DNA of 64,000 nucleotides. It comes from Bolinopsis microptera (lineage: Eukaryota; Ctenophora; Tentaculata; Lobata; Bolinopsidae). The notes under the pieces are model-generated. The model was not told the DNA's origin. It saw nothing but the letters and a program-made list of their open reading frames with translations, and did no database searches. Position numbers and translations under genes: made by a program. This document shows positions 43,215-53,400 of the stretch, piece by piece; within the stretch, counting starts at the first letter, position 1, and the number at the start of each line of letters is the position of its first letter. The DNA lies in assembly GCF_026151205.1 (NCBI RefSeq), contig NC_087073.1, positions 21,850,270-21,914,269 of the forward strand. Reading direction: 5' to 3'.

Positions 43215-45084
43215 ATGCTGCTGCCTGCTCTACTCTCTCTGCTCATTGTAACGGTACACTCAGTAGATCTACCCCGCCTACCTCTAGTCCCCTACCCTCA
43301 ACATGTCTCTCTTCTCTCCTCCTCCTCCTCCTCCTCCTCCTCCTCCTCTGCTCTTATAGACCCCCTCACCTTCACCTTCTCTACCACATCTAGCAGTGTG
43401 CTTCTTAAAGAGGTAAAATATCTGGTGTTTCTCTTTAACAGATATCATAACTGTTCGGCTCAGTAGCTTCATTGATTGGTCGGTCAATAAAACTGTTTAT
43501 CCAGATAGTTCCCGCTTTAAATACCGTTCAGAACTGTTTAATTTATATTAGTATTTTATTAGAAATAATTGTTCTGTGATAATTGCCATATCCCAGGTGT
43601 TTGATCGCTACCACAAGTATTTGAAACTCCACGATTTTGTACAGAAACTGAACGTTACTCTGCCTAACCTAGAGGTGGTTATCGAGGATCCTGACGAGGA
43701 GCTGCTTTTAATGACCAGTGAGAATTACACCCTCACTATTCAAACTAACTCTGCTATTCTTCAGGTTTCTTCTTTCTTTCACTTTTCTGCAACTCTTTTC
43801 AGCCCTTTTTCTCCACTCTTTGGTATTTGGCGGTGTTTTGTGATTGAAGCCTGCTAGTTATATAATGTGAGATATCATGTTCAGGCAGATACAGTATTCG
43901 GAGCTATGAGAGGACTAGAAACATTCAGCCAGCTAGTGAACACCAACAACTACTCTCTCCCCACCCTCCACATAGAGGACTACCCCCGCTACAAGTTCCG
44001 GGGCTTCATGTTGGACACTTCCCGGCACTACCTGAGTGTGGGGGTACTCAAGCAGCTGATCAGGGCGGCATCCTGGTCCAAACTGAACGTGTTCCACTGG
44101 CACATAGTGGACGACCCCTCCTTCCCCTACTGTAGCGTGGTCTACCCAGACCTGTGCAGAAAGGGAGCTTTCTCGCCTCACCATGTTTACTCCCAGTCTG
44201 ATGTACTGGAGATCATCCTCTTCTCCTACAAACACGGGGTTATTGTTCTGCCTGAGCTGGACACTCCTGGTCACACCCTTTCCTGGGGGGCCGCCCTCCC
44301 TGGCTTCCTCACTCACTGTCCAGGACACGGTAATATTGGCTCAGACTATGGGCCTATTGACCCGAGTAACGATGCTGTCTACCCTGTACTTAAGAAACTG
44401 TTCACTGAAATTACAAACGTTTTCCCTTCAGAATTTGTACATTTAGGTGGTGATGAAGTACACTACGGATGTTGGAAGAGTGATCAGAATCTTACTAATT
44501 GGATGGCAGTTCATAACATTTCTGGAAATTATGAAGAATTGGAGGACTATTACGAAACGAGGTTGTTGAAAATAGTGAACTCTTTGAACAAGAACTACAT
44601 TGTGTGGGAAGAAATCTACACTCATCACCTAGACATAACCCCGGAGACCATTATACACGCCTGGCTACCCAACTGGAAGAAGGTGTTTCAAAATGCCACC
44701 TCGGAGGGCTACAGGTGCATTCTCTCAGCGTGCTGGTATCTGAACCGCATATCCTACGGGGAGGATTGGCAGCGGTTCTACAAGTGTGACCCCAGGTCCT
44801 TTAACGTGACGGCTCCCTACTCCCAGCAGCAGCTGGTACTGGGGGGCACTATCTGTATGTGGGGGGAGTACGTGGACAACACTAACGTCCTCCATAGAAC
44901 CTGGCCCCGTGCCAGTGCTCCAGCAGAGCGACTGTGGGCCCCAGAGTACCTGACTGATGTGAAGTTCATGGAGCCCCGCATAGAGGCCCACAGATGTAGG
45001 ATGGTGCGCAGGGGGTACCCAGCTGAGCCCACCCTGTCACGTGGGCACTGTCACGTGGAGTACACGTGGGCAACACACCACTAG
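43215..45084 (+). CDS. HEXA/B: HEX1: lysosomal beta-hexosaminidase (GH20), three exons
   Basis: Exons 43215-43412, 43597-43764 and 43885-45084 (phase 0 junctions) give 521 residues, usual for the family. The enzyme removes terminal beta-N-acetylhexosamine from glycolipids and glycans in the lysosome. A signal peptide (MLLPALLSLLIVTVHS) is followed by a Ser run of 11 from a TCC repeat and the GH20b-like N domain. The catalytic barrel has LDTSRHYL, FHWHIVDD, LPELDTPGH and the Asp-Glu pair in HLGGDEVHYGCW (residues 312-313; the D codon is at 44452-44454), and ends PRASAPAERLW. Several N-glycosylation sequons are present. Odd points are Cys405 in SACWYL, where the family and HEX3 have Gly, and Cys423 in YKCDP. 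Intron 1 carries AATAAA at 43486. Confidence 0.95.
43318..43348 (+). repeat. TCC microsatellite coding a poly-Ser run in HEX1
   Basis: About ten TCC triplets code Ser just after the signal peptide. HEX2 and HEX3 have only two extra triplets at the same place, giving a 7-residue length difference. Confidence 0.95.
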
Positions 45085-45450
45085 AATACTGCTTACTCAG
45101 TGGCTGGCAAACCGCCAACTCTGTTAATCATCCTTGTTTGTACATTTAGTTAAATAATTTTGTTATATTAATAACTTATCAATTGTTAATGTTGACACAA
45201 ATTTCATATTACTGTATTAGCAGAAATTTGAAATATTGTGATTTAGATAGTTTTTGATAAATTGAGCTTTTTTATGGACATTTTTAATCATTTTTGGACA
45301 TTAACATTTACTCTCACTGAATACATAAAAATATTTCTTATCAGTTAGATATTGATTCAAATTAAGATATATTGGCACTTTCACTGTGTTAAAACACCAC
45401 ACCTTCTAACTAATCTCACCCTGTATTTGACGTTAGTTTAGCAGAGACCA
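45085..45450 (+). other. HEX1-HEX2 intergenic region
   Basis: It is nearly identical to 47310-47675, so the duplication unit (about 2.23 kb) includes it. It is AT-rich, contains the HEX1 3' end and the HEX2 promoter, and ends in the same TTTGACGTTAGTTTAG leader as HEX1. No separate gene is present. Confidence 0.7.
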
Positions 45451-47309
45451 ATGCTGCTGCCTGCTCTACTCTCTCTGCTCACTGTAACGGTACACTCAGT
45501 AGATCTACCCCAGCTACCTCTAGTCCCCTACCCTCAACATGTCTCTCTTCTCTCCTCCTCCTCTGCTCTTATAGACCCCCTCACCTTCACCTTCTCTACC
45601 ACATCTAGCAGTGTGCTTCTTAAAGAGGTAAAATATCTGGTGTTTCTCTTTAACAAATATCATAACTGTTCGGCAGCTTCGGCTCAGTAGCTTCATTGCT
45701 TGATCGGTCAATAAAACTGTTTATCCAGATAGTTCCCGCTTTAAATACCGTTCAGAACTGTTTAATTTATAGTATTTTATTAGAAATAATTGTTCTGTGA
45801 TTGCCATATCCCAGGTGTTTGATCGCTACCACAAGTATTTGAAACTCCACGATTTTGTACAGAAACTGAACGTTACTTTGCCTAACCTAGAGGTGGTTAT
45901 CAAGGATCCTGACGAGGAGTTGCTTTTAATGACCAGTGAGAATTACACCCTCACTATTCAAACTAACTCTGCTATTCTTCAGGTTTCTTCTTTCTTTCAC
46001 TTTTTCTCTTTCTGCAACTCTTTTCAGCCCTTTTCCTCCACTCTTTGGTATTAGGCGGTGTTTTGTGATTGAAGCCCGCTAGTTATATAATGTGAGATAT
46101 CATGTTCAGGCAGATACAGTATTCGGAGCTATGAGAGGACTAGAAACATTCAGCCAGCTAGTGAACACCAACAACTACTCTCTCCCCACCCTCCACATAG
46201 AGGACTACCCCCGCTACAAGTTCCGGGGCTTCATGTTGGACACTTCCCGGCACTACCTGAGTGTGGGGGTACTCAAGCAACTGATCAGGGCGGCATCCTG
46301 GTCCAAACTGAACGTGTTCCACTGGCACATAGTGGACGACCCCTCCTTCCCCTACTGTAGCGTGGTCTACCCAGACCTGTGCAGAAAGGGAGCTTTCTCT
46401 CCTCACCATGTTTACTCCCAGTCTGATGTTCTGGAGATCATCCTCTTCTCCTACAAACACGGGGTTATTGTTCTGCCTGAGCTGGACACTCCTGGTCACA
46501 CCCTTTCCTGGGGGGCCGCCCTCCCTGGCTTCCTTACTCACTGTCCAGGACACGGTAATATTGGATCAGACTATGGGCCTATTGACCCTAGTAACGAAGC
46601 TGTCTACCCTGTACTAAAGAAACTGTTCACTGAAATTACAAACGTTTTCCCTTCAGAATTTGTACATTTAGGTGGTGATGAGGTCCACTACGGATGTTGG
46701 AAGAGTGATCAGAATCTTACTAATTGGATGGCAGTTCATAACATTTCTGGAAATTATGAGGCATTGGAGGACTATTATGAGACGAGGTTGTTGAAAATAG
46801 TGAACTCTTTGAACAAGAACTACATTGTGTGGGAAGAAATCTACAATCATCACCTAGACATAACCCCGGAGACCATTATACACGCCTGGCTACCCAACTG
46901 GAAGAAGGTGTTTCAAAATGCCACCTCGGAGGGCTACAGGTGCATTCTCTCAGCGTGCTGGTATCTGAACCGCATATCCTACGGGGAGGATTGGCGGCGG
47001 TTCTACAAGTGTGACCCCAGGTCCTTTAACGTGACGGCTCCCTACTCCCAGCAGCAGCTGGTACTGGGGGGCACTATCTGTATGTGGGGGGAGTACGTGG
47101 ACAACACTAACGTCCTCCATAGAACCTGGCCCCGTGCCAGTGCTCCAGCAGAGCGACTGTGGGCCCCAGAGTACCTGACTGATGTGAAGTTCATGGAGCC
47201 CCGGATAGAGGCCCACAGATGTAGGATGGTGCGCAGGGGGTACCCAGCTGAGCCCACCCTGTCACGTGGGCACTGTCACGTGGAGTACACGTGGGCAACA
47301 CACCACTAG
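45451..47309 (+). CDS. HEXA/B: HEX2: lysosomal beta-hexosaminidase (GH20), three exons
   Basis: Exons 45451-45627, 45815-45982 and 46110-47309 give 514 residues. It is almost identical to HEX1 (a handful of changes such as ELED/ALED, YTHH/YNHH and WQRF/WRRF), including introns, with a shorter Ser run. The catalytic HLGGDEVHYGCW is intact (Asp305-Glu306). It shares the Gly-to-Cys change in SACWYL and the Cys in YKCDP. The copy lies 2236 bp after HEX1 in the same orientation, a recent tandem duplication. Confidence 0.95.
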
Positions 47310-47675
47310 AATACTGCTTACTCAGTGGCTGGCAAACCGCCAACTCTGTTAATCATCCTTGTTTGTACATTTAGTTAAATAATTTTGTTATATTAATAAC
47401 TTATCAATTGTTAATGTTGACACAAATTTCATATTACTGTATTAGCAGAAATTTGAAATATTGTGATTTAGATAGTTTTTGATAAATTGAGCTTTTTTAT
47501 GGACATTTTTAATCATTTTTGGACATTAACATTTACTCTCACTGAATACATAAAAATATTTCTTATCAGTTAGATATTGATTCAAATTAAGATATATTGG
47601 CACTTTCACTGTGTTAAAACACCAAACATTGTAACTAATCTAACCCTGTATTTGACGTTAGTTTAGCAGAGACCA
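47310..47675 (+). other. HEX2-HEX3 intergenic region
   Basis: A near-copy of 45085-45450; the last 40 bp (ACCAAACATTGTAACTAAT) differ slightly and resemble the HEX1 upstream region more. No separate gene. Confidence 0.7.
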
Positions 47676-49525
47676 ATGCTGCTGCCTGCTCTACTCTCTC
47701 TGCTCACTTTAACGGTACACTCAGTAGATCTACCCCACCTACCTCTAGTCCCCTACCCTCAACATGTCTCTCTTCTCTCCTCCTCCTCTGCTCTTATAGA
47801 CCCCCTCACCTTCACCTTCTCTACCACATCTAGCAGTGTGCTTCTTAAAGAGGTAAAATATATGGTGTTTCTCTTTAACAGATATCATAACTGTTCGGCT
47901 CAGTTGCTTCATGGCTTGGTCGGTCAATAAAACTGTTTATCCAGATAGTTCCCGCTTTAAATACCGTTCAGAACTGTTTAATTTATAGTATTTTATTAGA
48001 AATAATTGTTCTGTGATTGCCATATCCCAGGTGTTTGATCGCTACCACAAGTATTTGAAACTCCACGATTTTGTACAGAAACTGAACGTTACTTTGCCTA
48101 ACCTAGAGGTGGTTATCAAGGATCCTGACGAGGAGTTGCTTTTAATGACCAGTGAGAATTACACCCTCACTATTCAAACTAACTCTGCTATTCTTCAGGT
48201 TTCTTCTTTCTTTCACTTTTTCTCTTTCTGCAACTCTTTTCAGCCCTTTTCCTCCACTCTTTGGTATTAGGCGGTGTTTTGTGATTGAAGCCCGCTAGTT
48301 ATATAATGTGAGATATCATGTTCAGGCAGATACAGTATTCGGAGCTATGAGAGGACTAGAAACATTCAGCCAGCTAGTGAACACCAACAACTACTCTCTC
48401 CCCACCCTCCACATAGAGGACTACCCCCGCTACAAGTTCCGGGGCTTCATGTTAGACACTTCCCGGCACTACCTGAGTGTGGGGGTACTCAAGCAGCTGA
48501 TCAGGGCGGCATCCTGGTCCAAACTGAACGTGTTCCACTGGCACATAGTGGACGACCCCTCCTTCCCCTACTGTAGCGTGGTCTACCCAGACCTGTGCAG
48601 AAAGGGAGCTTTCTCTCCTCACCATGTTTACTCCCAGTCTGATGTACTGGAGATCATCCTCTTCTCCTACAAACACGGGGTTATTGTTCTGCCTGAGCTG
48701 GACACTCCTGGTCACACCCTTTCCTGGGGGGCCGCCCTCCCTGGCTTCCTCACTCACTGTCCAGGACACGGCAATATTGGAGCCCCTTACGGCCCTGTAG
48801 ACCCTACTAATGAGGCCGTATATCCGGTACTGAAGGAACTGTTTACGGAGATAACTAACGTGTTCCCCGGTGAGTTCGTGCACCTTGGTGGGGACGAAGT
48901 GCATTATCCCTGTTGGAAGAGCAACCCGAACATAACAGCCTGGATGGCAGCCCACAACATGACGGGGAACTACGACCAGCTGGAGAACTACTACGAGACC
49001 AGACTCCTTAACATCGTCAACTCGCTTAACAAGAACTACATAGTCTGGGAGGAGGTGTTCTACCACCATGTCGACATTACCCCCCAGACCATTGTTCACG
49101 CTTGGAAACCCAACTGGAAGACCATATTCCAGGATGCGACCGCAGCAGGGTTCCGGTGCATCCTCTCAGCAGGTTGGTACATCAGTCGTATCGCGTACGG
49201 GGAGGACTGGCAGAACTTCTACCTGGTGGAGCCCCGCTCCTTCAACGACACGGCTACCCCGGAACAGAAAGCCCTGGTGTTGGGAGGGACTGTGTGCATG
49301 TGGGGTGAGCATGTAGACAACTCCAATATTCTCTCCCGGTTTTGGCCCCGTGCCAGTGCTCCAGCAGAGCGACTGTGGGCCCCAGAGTACCTGACTGATG
49401 TGAAGTTCATGGAGCCCCGGATAGAGGCCCACAGATGTAGGATGGTGCGCAGGGGGTACCCAGCTGAGCCCACCCTGTCACGTGGGCACTGTCACGTGGA
49501 GTACACGTGGGCAACACACCACTAG
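47676..49525 (+). CDS. HEXA/B: HEX3: lysosomal beta-hexosaminidase (GH20), mosaic copy
   Basis: Exons 47676-47852, 48031-48198 and 48326-49525 give 514 residues with the same layout as HEX2. From the start to about 48770 and from about 49343 to the stop it is nearly identical to HEX1/HEX2. In between it is clearly divergent in DNA and protein: GAPYGPVDPTNEAVYP, HYPCWKSNPNITAWMA, SAGWYISRIAYGEDW, FYLVEPRSFNDT. The divergent part is richer in C and G at third positions and keeps the family-typical SAGWY. Catalytic HLGGDEVHYPCW is intact. Probably an older paralogue whose ends were overwritten by gene conversion, with possible differences in substrate pocket. Confidence 0.95.
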
Positions 49526-49957
49526 AATACTGCTTACTCAGTGTCTGGCAGACCGCCAACACTGTTAATCATCCTTGTTTGTACATTTAGTTTGATAATC
49601 TTGTTATATTAAATAACTTATCAATTATTAATGTTAGTTCCTCTATGCGATATGTATATTTACTTTTAATAATTGTAAGTGTGAACTCGAGTAAAAAGAT
49701 CTATTTCTTCTTTATGATTTTATTCAGATTTTTTGATTTGATATTTGTATGTTGTTTAATGTTTATCTTCGATATATTATTAAAATAGTGTTGTCATATT
49801 TTTTCTCCTTTAACATAATCCGCTAACTTATAATCTATAAATTATCTTATTATTATTTCTTAAGTTATTATGTACGGGTTGTTGAGTTTAAATATACCTT
49901 GCTACACACACATGTTACAGAGTCACGTGACATGTTACATAACCCCTGTTGTTTAGG
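49526..49957 (+). other. HEX3 3' flank and GLB1-B promoter region
   Basis: The first 100 bp match the HEX1/HEX2 3' flanks. Unique AT-rich sequence follows to 49957. The only recognisable regulatory site is the CLEAR motif at 49922. The TTTAG directly before the G-ATG could be a trans-splice acceptor or simply leader. Nothing in the window decides this. Confidence 0.6.
49922..49931. promoter_or_regulatory. CLEAR element (TFEB/MITF-type site) upstream of GLB1-B
   Basis: GTCACGTGAC is a perfect match to the palindromic CLEAR consensus described for lysosomal genes. It is framed by direct repeats of CATGTTACA. It ends 26 bp before the ATG. A partial second site, GTCACGTGG, lies at 49962-49970 within the first codons. 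Confidence 0.6.
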
Positions 49958-50109
49958 ATGAGTCACGTGGTGTGTACTCTCCTGTTAATACTCTTGTTGG
50001 TCTCCACCTCGCTAACTAAGAGATCCTTTGTGGTGGATCACAAAGAGAACTGCTTCAGAAAGGACGGGCTCAAGTTCCAGTTCATATCCGGCTCTATGCA
50101 CTATTACAG
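49958..50109 (+). CDS. GLB1: GLB1-B exon 1: signal peptide and start of GH35 domain
   Basis: It starts MSHVVCTLLLILLLVSTS (signal peptide), then SFVVDHKENCFRKDGLKF, QFISGSMHYYR. Human GLB1 has the corresponding FRYISGSIHYSRVPRFYW context. It is 152 bp and leaves phase 2 before the donor GTAGTG. The exon end plus donor is duplicated 40 bp downstream. The gene is in the same orientation as the others, 432 bp after HEX3. Confidence 0.93.
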
Positions 50110-50169
50110 GTAGTGCTATGTAACCATAGTAACCATAGCACTATTACAGGTAGTGCTATGTAACCATAG
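50098..50169 (+). repeat. Two-copy 40-bp duplication across the GLB1-B exon 1 end and donor
   Basis: GCACTATTACAG|GTAGTGCT and ATGTAACCATAG occur at 50098-50129 and again at 50138-50169. The second copy recreates the last 11 exon bases and a complete donor. Using it would keep the frame through the first copy only until TAG in GTAGTG context; the first donor gives the normal protein. Confidence 0.93.
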
Positions 50170-50343
50170 CTACCATATACACGGACAAATACTTATCATG
50201 AATCCTTTCGGGCGTTCATTTTAATGTCCGTTCACGCAATGTCTGGTCGAATAACGTCCGATAAGGAAGTGGTTTGTTCCGCAAGTGCAATGTTTATTAT
50301 AGTTCAATTAGTAGTTGTCAGATTATAAATGAGTTTTCCTCAG

Positions 50344-50412
50344 GATACCAAAACCTTATTGGAAGGACAGATTACTAAAGCTAAAAGGGGCTGGATTTAA
50401 CACCGTTCAAAC
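50344..50412 (+). CDS. GLB1: GLB1-B exon 2
   Basis: After TTTCCTCAG it completes the Arg codon and reads [17 protein letters not shown], then FNTVQ plus AC, before the strong donor GTAAGT. It is 69 bp. It matches the conserved human [27 protein letters not shown]. The following exon, with the rest of the catalytic domain, lies outside the window. Confidence 0.92.
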
Positions 50413-50432
50413 GTAAGTGAGTCATTACAGAG

Positions 50433-53400
50433 GGAGAGTAAGTAATCATTACAGCATCTCCTAGTGAACTTTTAATCATTACAGTATCTCCTAGCGAACT
50501 TGTAATCTCATAGCGAACTTGTAATCTCCTAGCGAACTTGTAATCTCCTAGTGAACTTGTAATCTCCTAGTGAACTTGTAATCTCTTAGTGAACTTGTAA
50601 TCTCCTAGTGAACTTGTAATCTCCTAGTGAACTTGTAATCTCCTAGCGAACTTGTAATCTCATAGCGAACTTGTAATCTCCTAGCGAACTTGTAATCTCC
50701 TAGCGAACTTGTAATCTCCTAGCGAACTTGTAATCTCCTAGCGAACTTGTAATCTCCTAGTGAACTTGTAATCTCCTAGCGAACTTGTAATCTCCTAGTG
50801 AACTTGTAATCTCCTAGCGAACTTGTAATCTCCTAGCGAACTTGTAATCTCCTAGCGAACTTGTAATCTCCTAGCGAACTTGTAATCTCCCTAGCGTACT
50901 TGTAATCTCCTAGTGAACTTGTAATCTCCTAGTGAACTTGTAATCTCCTAGTGAACTTGTAATCTCCTCGGTGAACTTGTATCTCCTAGCGAACTTGTAA
51001 TCTCTAGGCGAACTTGTAATCTCCTAGTGAACTGTAATCTCCTAGGTGAACTTGTAATCTCTAGCGATCTTGTATCTCCTGGGACTTGTAATCTTTCTAG
51101 TGAACGTGTAATCTCCTAGCGAACTTGTAATCTCCTAGCAAACTTTGTAATCTCCAGTGAATCTTGTAATCTCCTAGTGAACCTAGTAATCTCCTGAGTG
51201 AACCTTGTAATCTTCTAGCGAACTTGTAATCTCCTAGCGAACTTGTAATCTCCCTAGCGAACTTGTAATCTCCTAGCGAACTTGTAATCTCCTAGTGAAC
51301 TTGTTAATCTCCCGGTTGGGAAATTTTTAAACTCCTAGTGAAATTGTAATCTCCTGGGGGAATTGTAATCTCCTAGCGAACTTGTAATCCCCCTGGGGGG
51401 AAATTGTAAACTTCTTAGTGAACTTTTTAATCCCCCTAGGGGAAAATTTGTAATCTCCCAGCGAACTTGTAATTCCCCAAATGAAAAAGTAAACTCCCAG
51501 TGAAATTGTAATTTTCCCGGTGAACTTGTAATCTTTAGGGGAACCCTTTTAAAAACCCCAGCGAACTTGTAATTTCCTTTGCGAACTTGTAATCTCTAGC
51601 GAACTTTAATCTCCTGGGGAACTTGTAAACTCCTAGTGGAAAATTTTTAATCTCCTGGGGAACTTGTAATCTCCCGTTTAACTTGTAATCTCCTGGTGAA
51701 TTTTTAATCTCCCAGGGAATTGTAATCTCCTGGTGAAAATTGTTAAACTCCTAGGTGAACTTGTAAAACTCCTTGTGAACTTGTTAAACTCCTTTGGGGA
51801 ACTTGTAATCCCTAGTGAACTTGTAATCTCCTAGTGAACTTGTAATCTCCTAGTGAACTTGTAATCTCCTGGTGAACTTGTAATCTCCTAGTGAACTTGT
51901 AATCTCCTAGTGAACTTGTAATCTCCTAGCGAACTTGTAATCTCCTAGTGAACTTGTAATCTCCTGGTGAACTTGTAATCTCCTAGTGAACTTGTAATCT
52001 CCTAGTGAACTTGTAATCTCCTAGTGAACTTGTAATCTCCTGGTGAACTTGTAATCTCCTAGTGAACTTGTAATCTCCTGGTGAACTTGTAATCTCCTGG
52101 TGAACTTGTAATCTCCTGGTGAACTTGTAATCTCCTGGTGAACTTGTAATCTCCTAGTGAACTTGTAATCTCCTAGTGAACTTGTAATCTCCTAGCGAAC
52201 TTGTAATCTCCTAGCGAACTTGTAATCTCCTAGTGAACTTGTAATCTCCTAGTGAACTTGTAATCTCCTGGTGAACTTGTAATCTCCTAGGGAACTTGTA
52301 ATCTCCTAGTGAACTTGTAATCTCCTAGCGAACTTGTAATCTCCTAGTGAACTTGTAATCTCCTAGTGAACTTGTAATCTCCTAGTGAACTTGTAATCTC
52401 CTAGTGAACTTGTAATCTCCTGGTGAACTTGTAATCTCCTAGTGAACTTGTAATCTCCTGGTGAACTTGTAATCTCCTAGTGAACTTGTAATCTCCTAGT
52501 GAACTTGTAATCTCCTAGTGAACTTGTAATCTCCTAGGTGAACTTGTAATCTCCTGGTGAACTTGTAATCTCCTAGTGAACTTGTATCTCCTAGTGAACT
52601 TGTAATCTCCTAGTGAACTTGTAATCTCCTAGTGAACTTGTAATCTCTGGTGAACTTGTAATCTCCTGGTGAACTTGTAATCTCCTAGTGAACTTGTAAT
52701 CTCCTGGTGAACTTGTAATCTCCTAGTGAACTTGTTAATCTCCTAGCGAACTTGTAATCTCCTAGCGAACTTGTAATCTCCTAGTGACTTGTAATCTCCT
52801 GGTGAACCTTGTAATCTCCTGGTGAACTTGTAATCTCTAGTGAACTTGTAATCTCCTAGGTGAACTTGTAATCTCCTAGTGAAACTGTAATCTCCTAGTG
52901 AACTTGTAATCTCCTGGTGAACTTGTAATCTCCTAGCGAACTTGTAATCTCCTGGTGAACTTGTAATCTCCTAGTGAACTTGTAATCTCCTGGTGAACTT
53001 GTAATTCCTAGTGAACTTGTAATCTCCTGGTGAACTTGTAATCTCCTAGTGAACTTGTACTCTCTAGTGAACTTGTAATCTCCTAGCTGAACTTGTAATC
53101 TCCTGGTGAACTTGTAATCTCCTAGTGACTTGTAATCTCCTAGCTGAACTTGTAATCTCCTGCTGAACTTGTAATAAGTGACTACCCTAGCTGAACTTGT
53201 AATCTCCTAGTGAACTTGTAATATCCTAGCTGAACTTGTAATCTCCTAGGTGAAAACTTGTAATCTCCTAGTGAACTTGTAATCTCCTGGTGAACTTGTA
53301 ATCTCCTAGTGAACTTGTAATCTCCTGGTGAACTTGTAATCTCCTGGTGAACTTGTAATCTCCTAGTGAACTTGTAATCTCCTGGTGAACTTGTAATCTT

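Noticed and set aside
43284-49473. Antisense and other-frame ORFs across the HEX genes
   Set aside because: They are shadows of the well-supported HEX coding frames.
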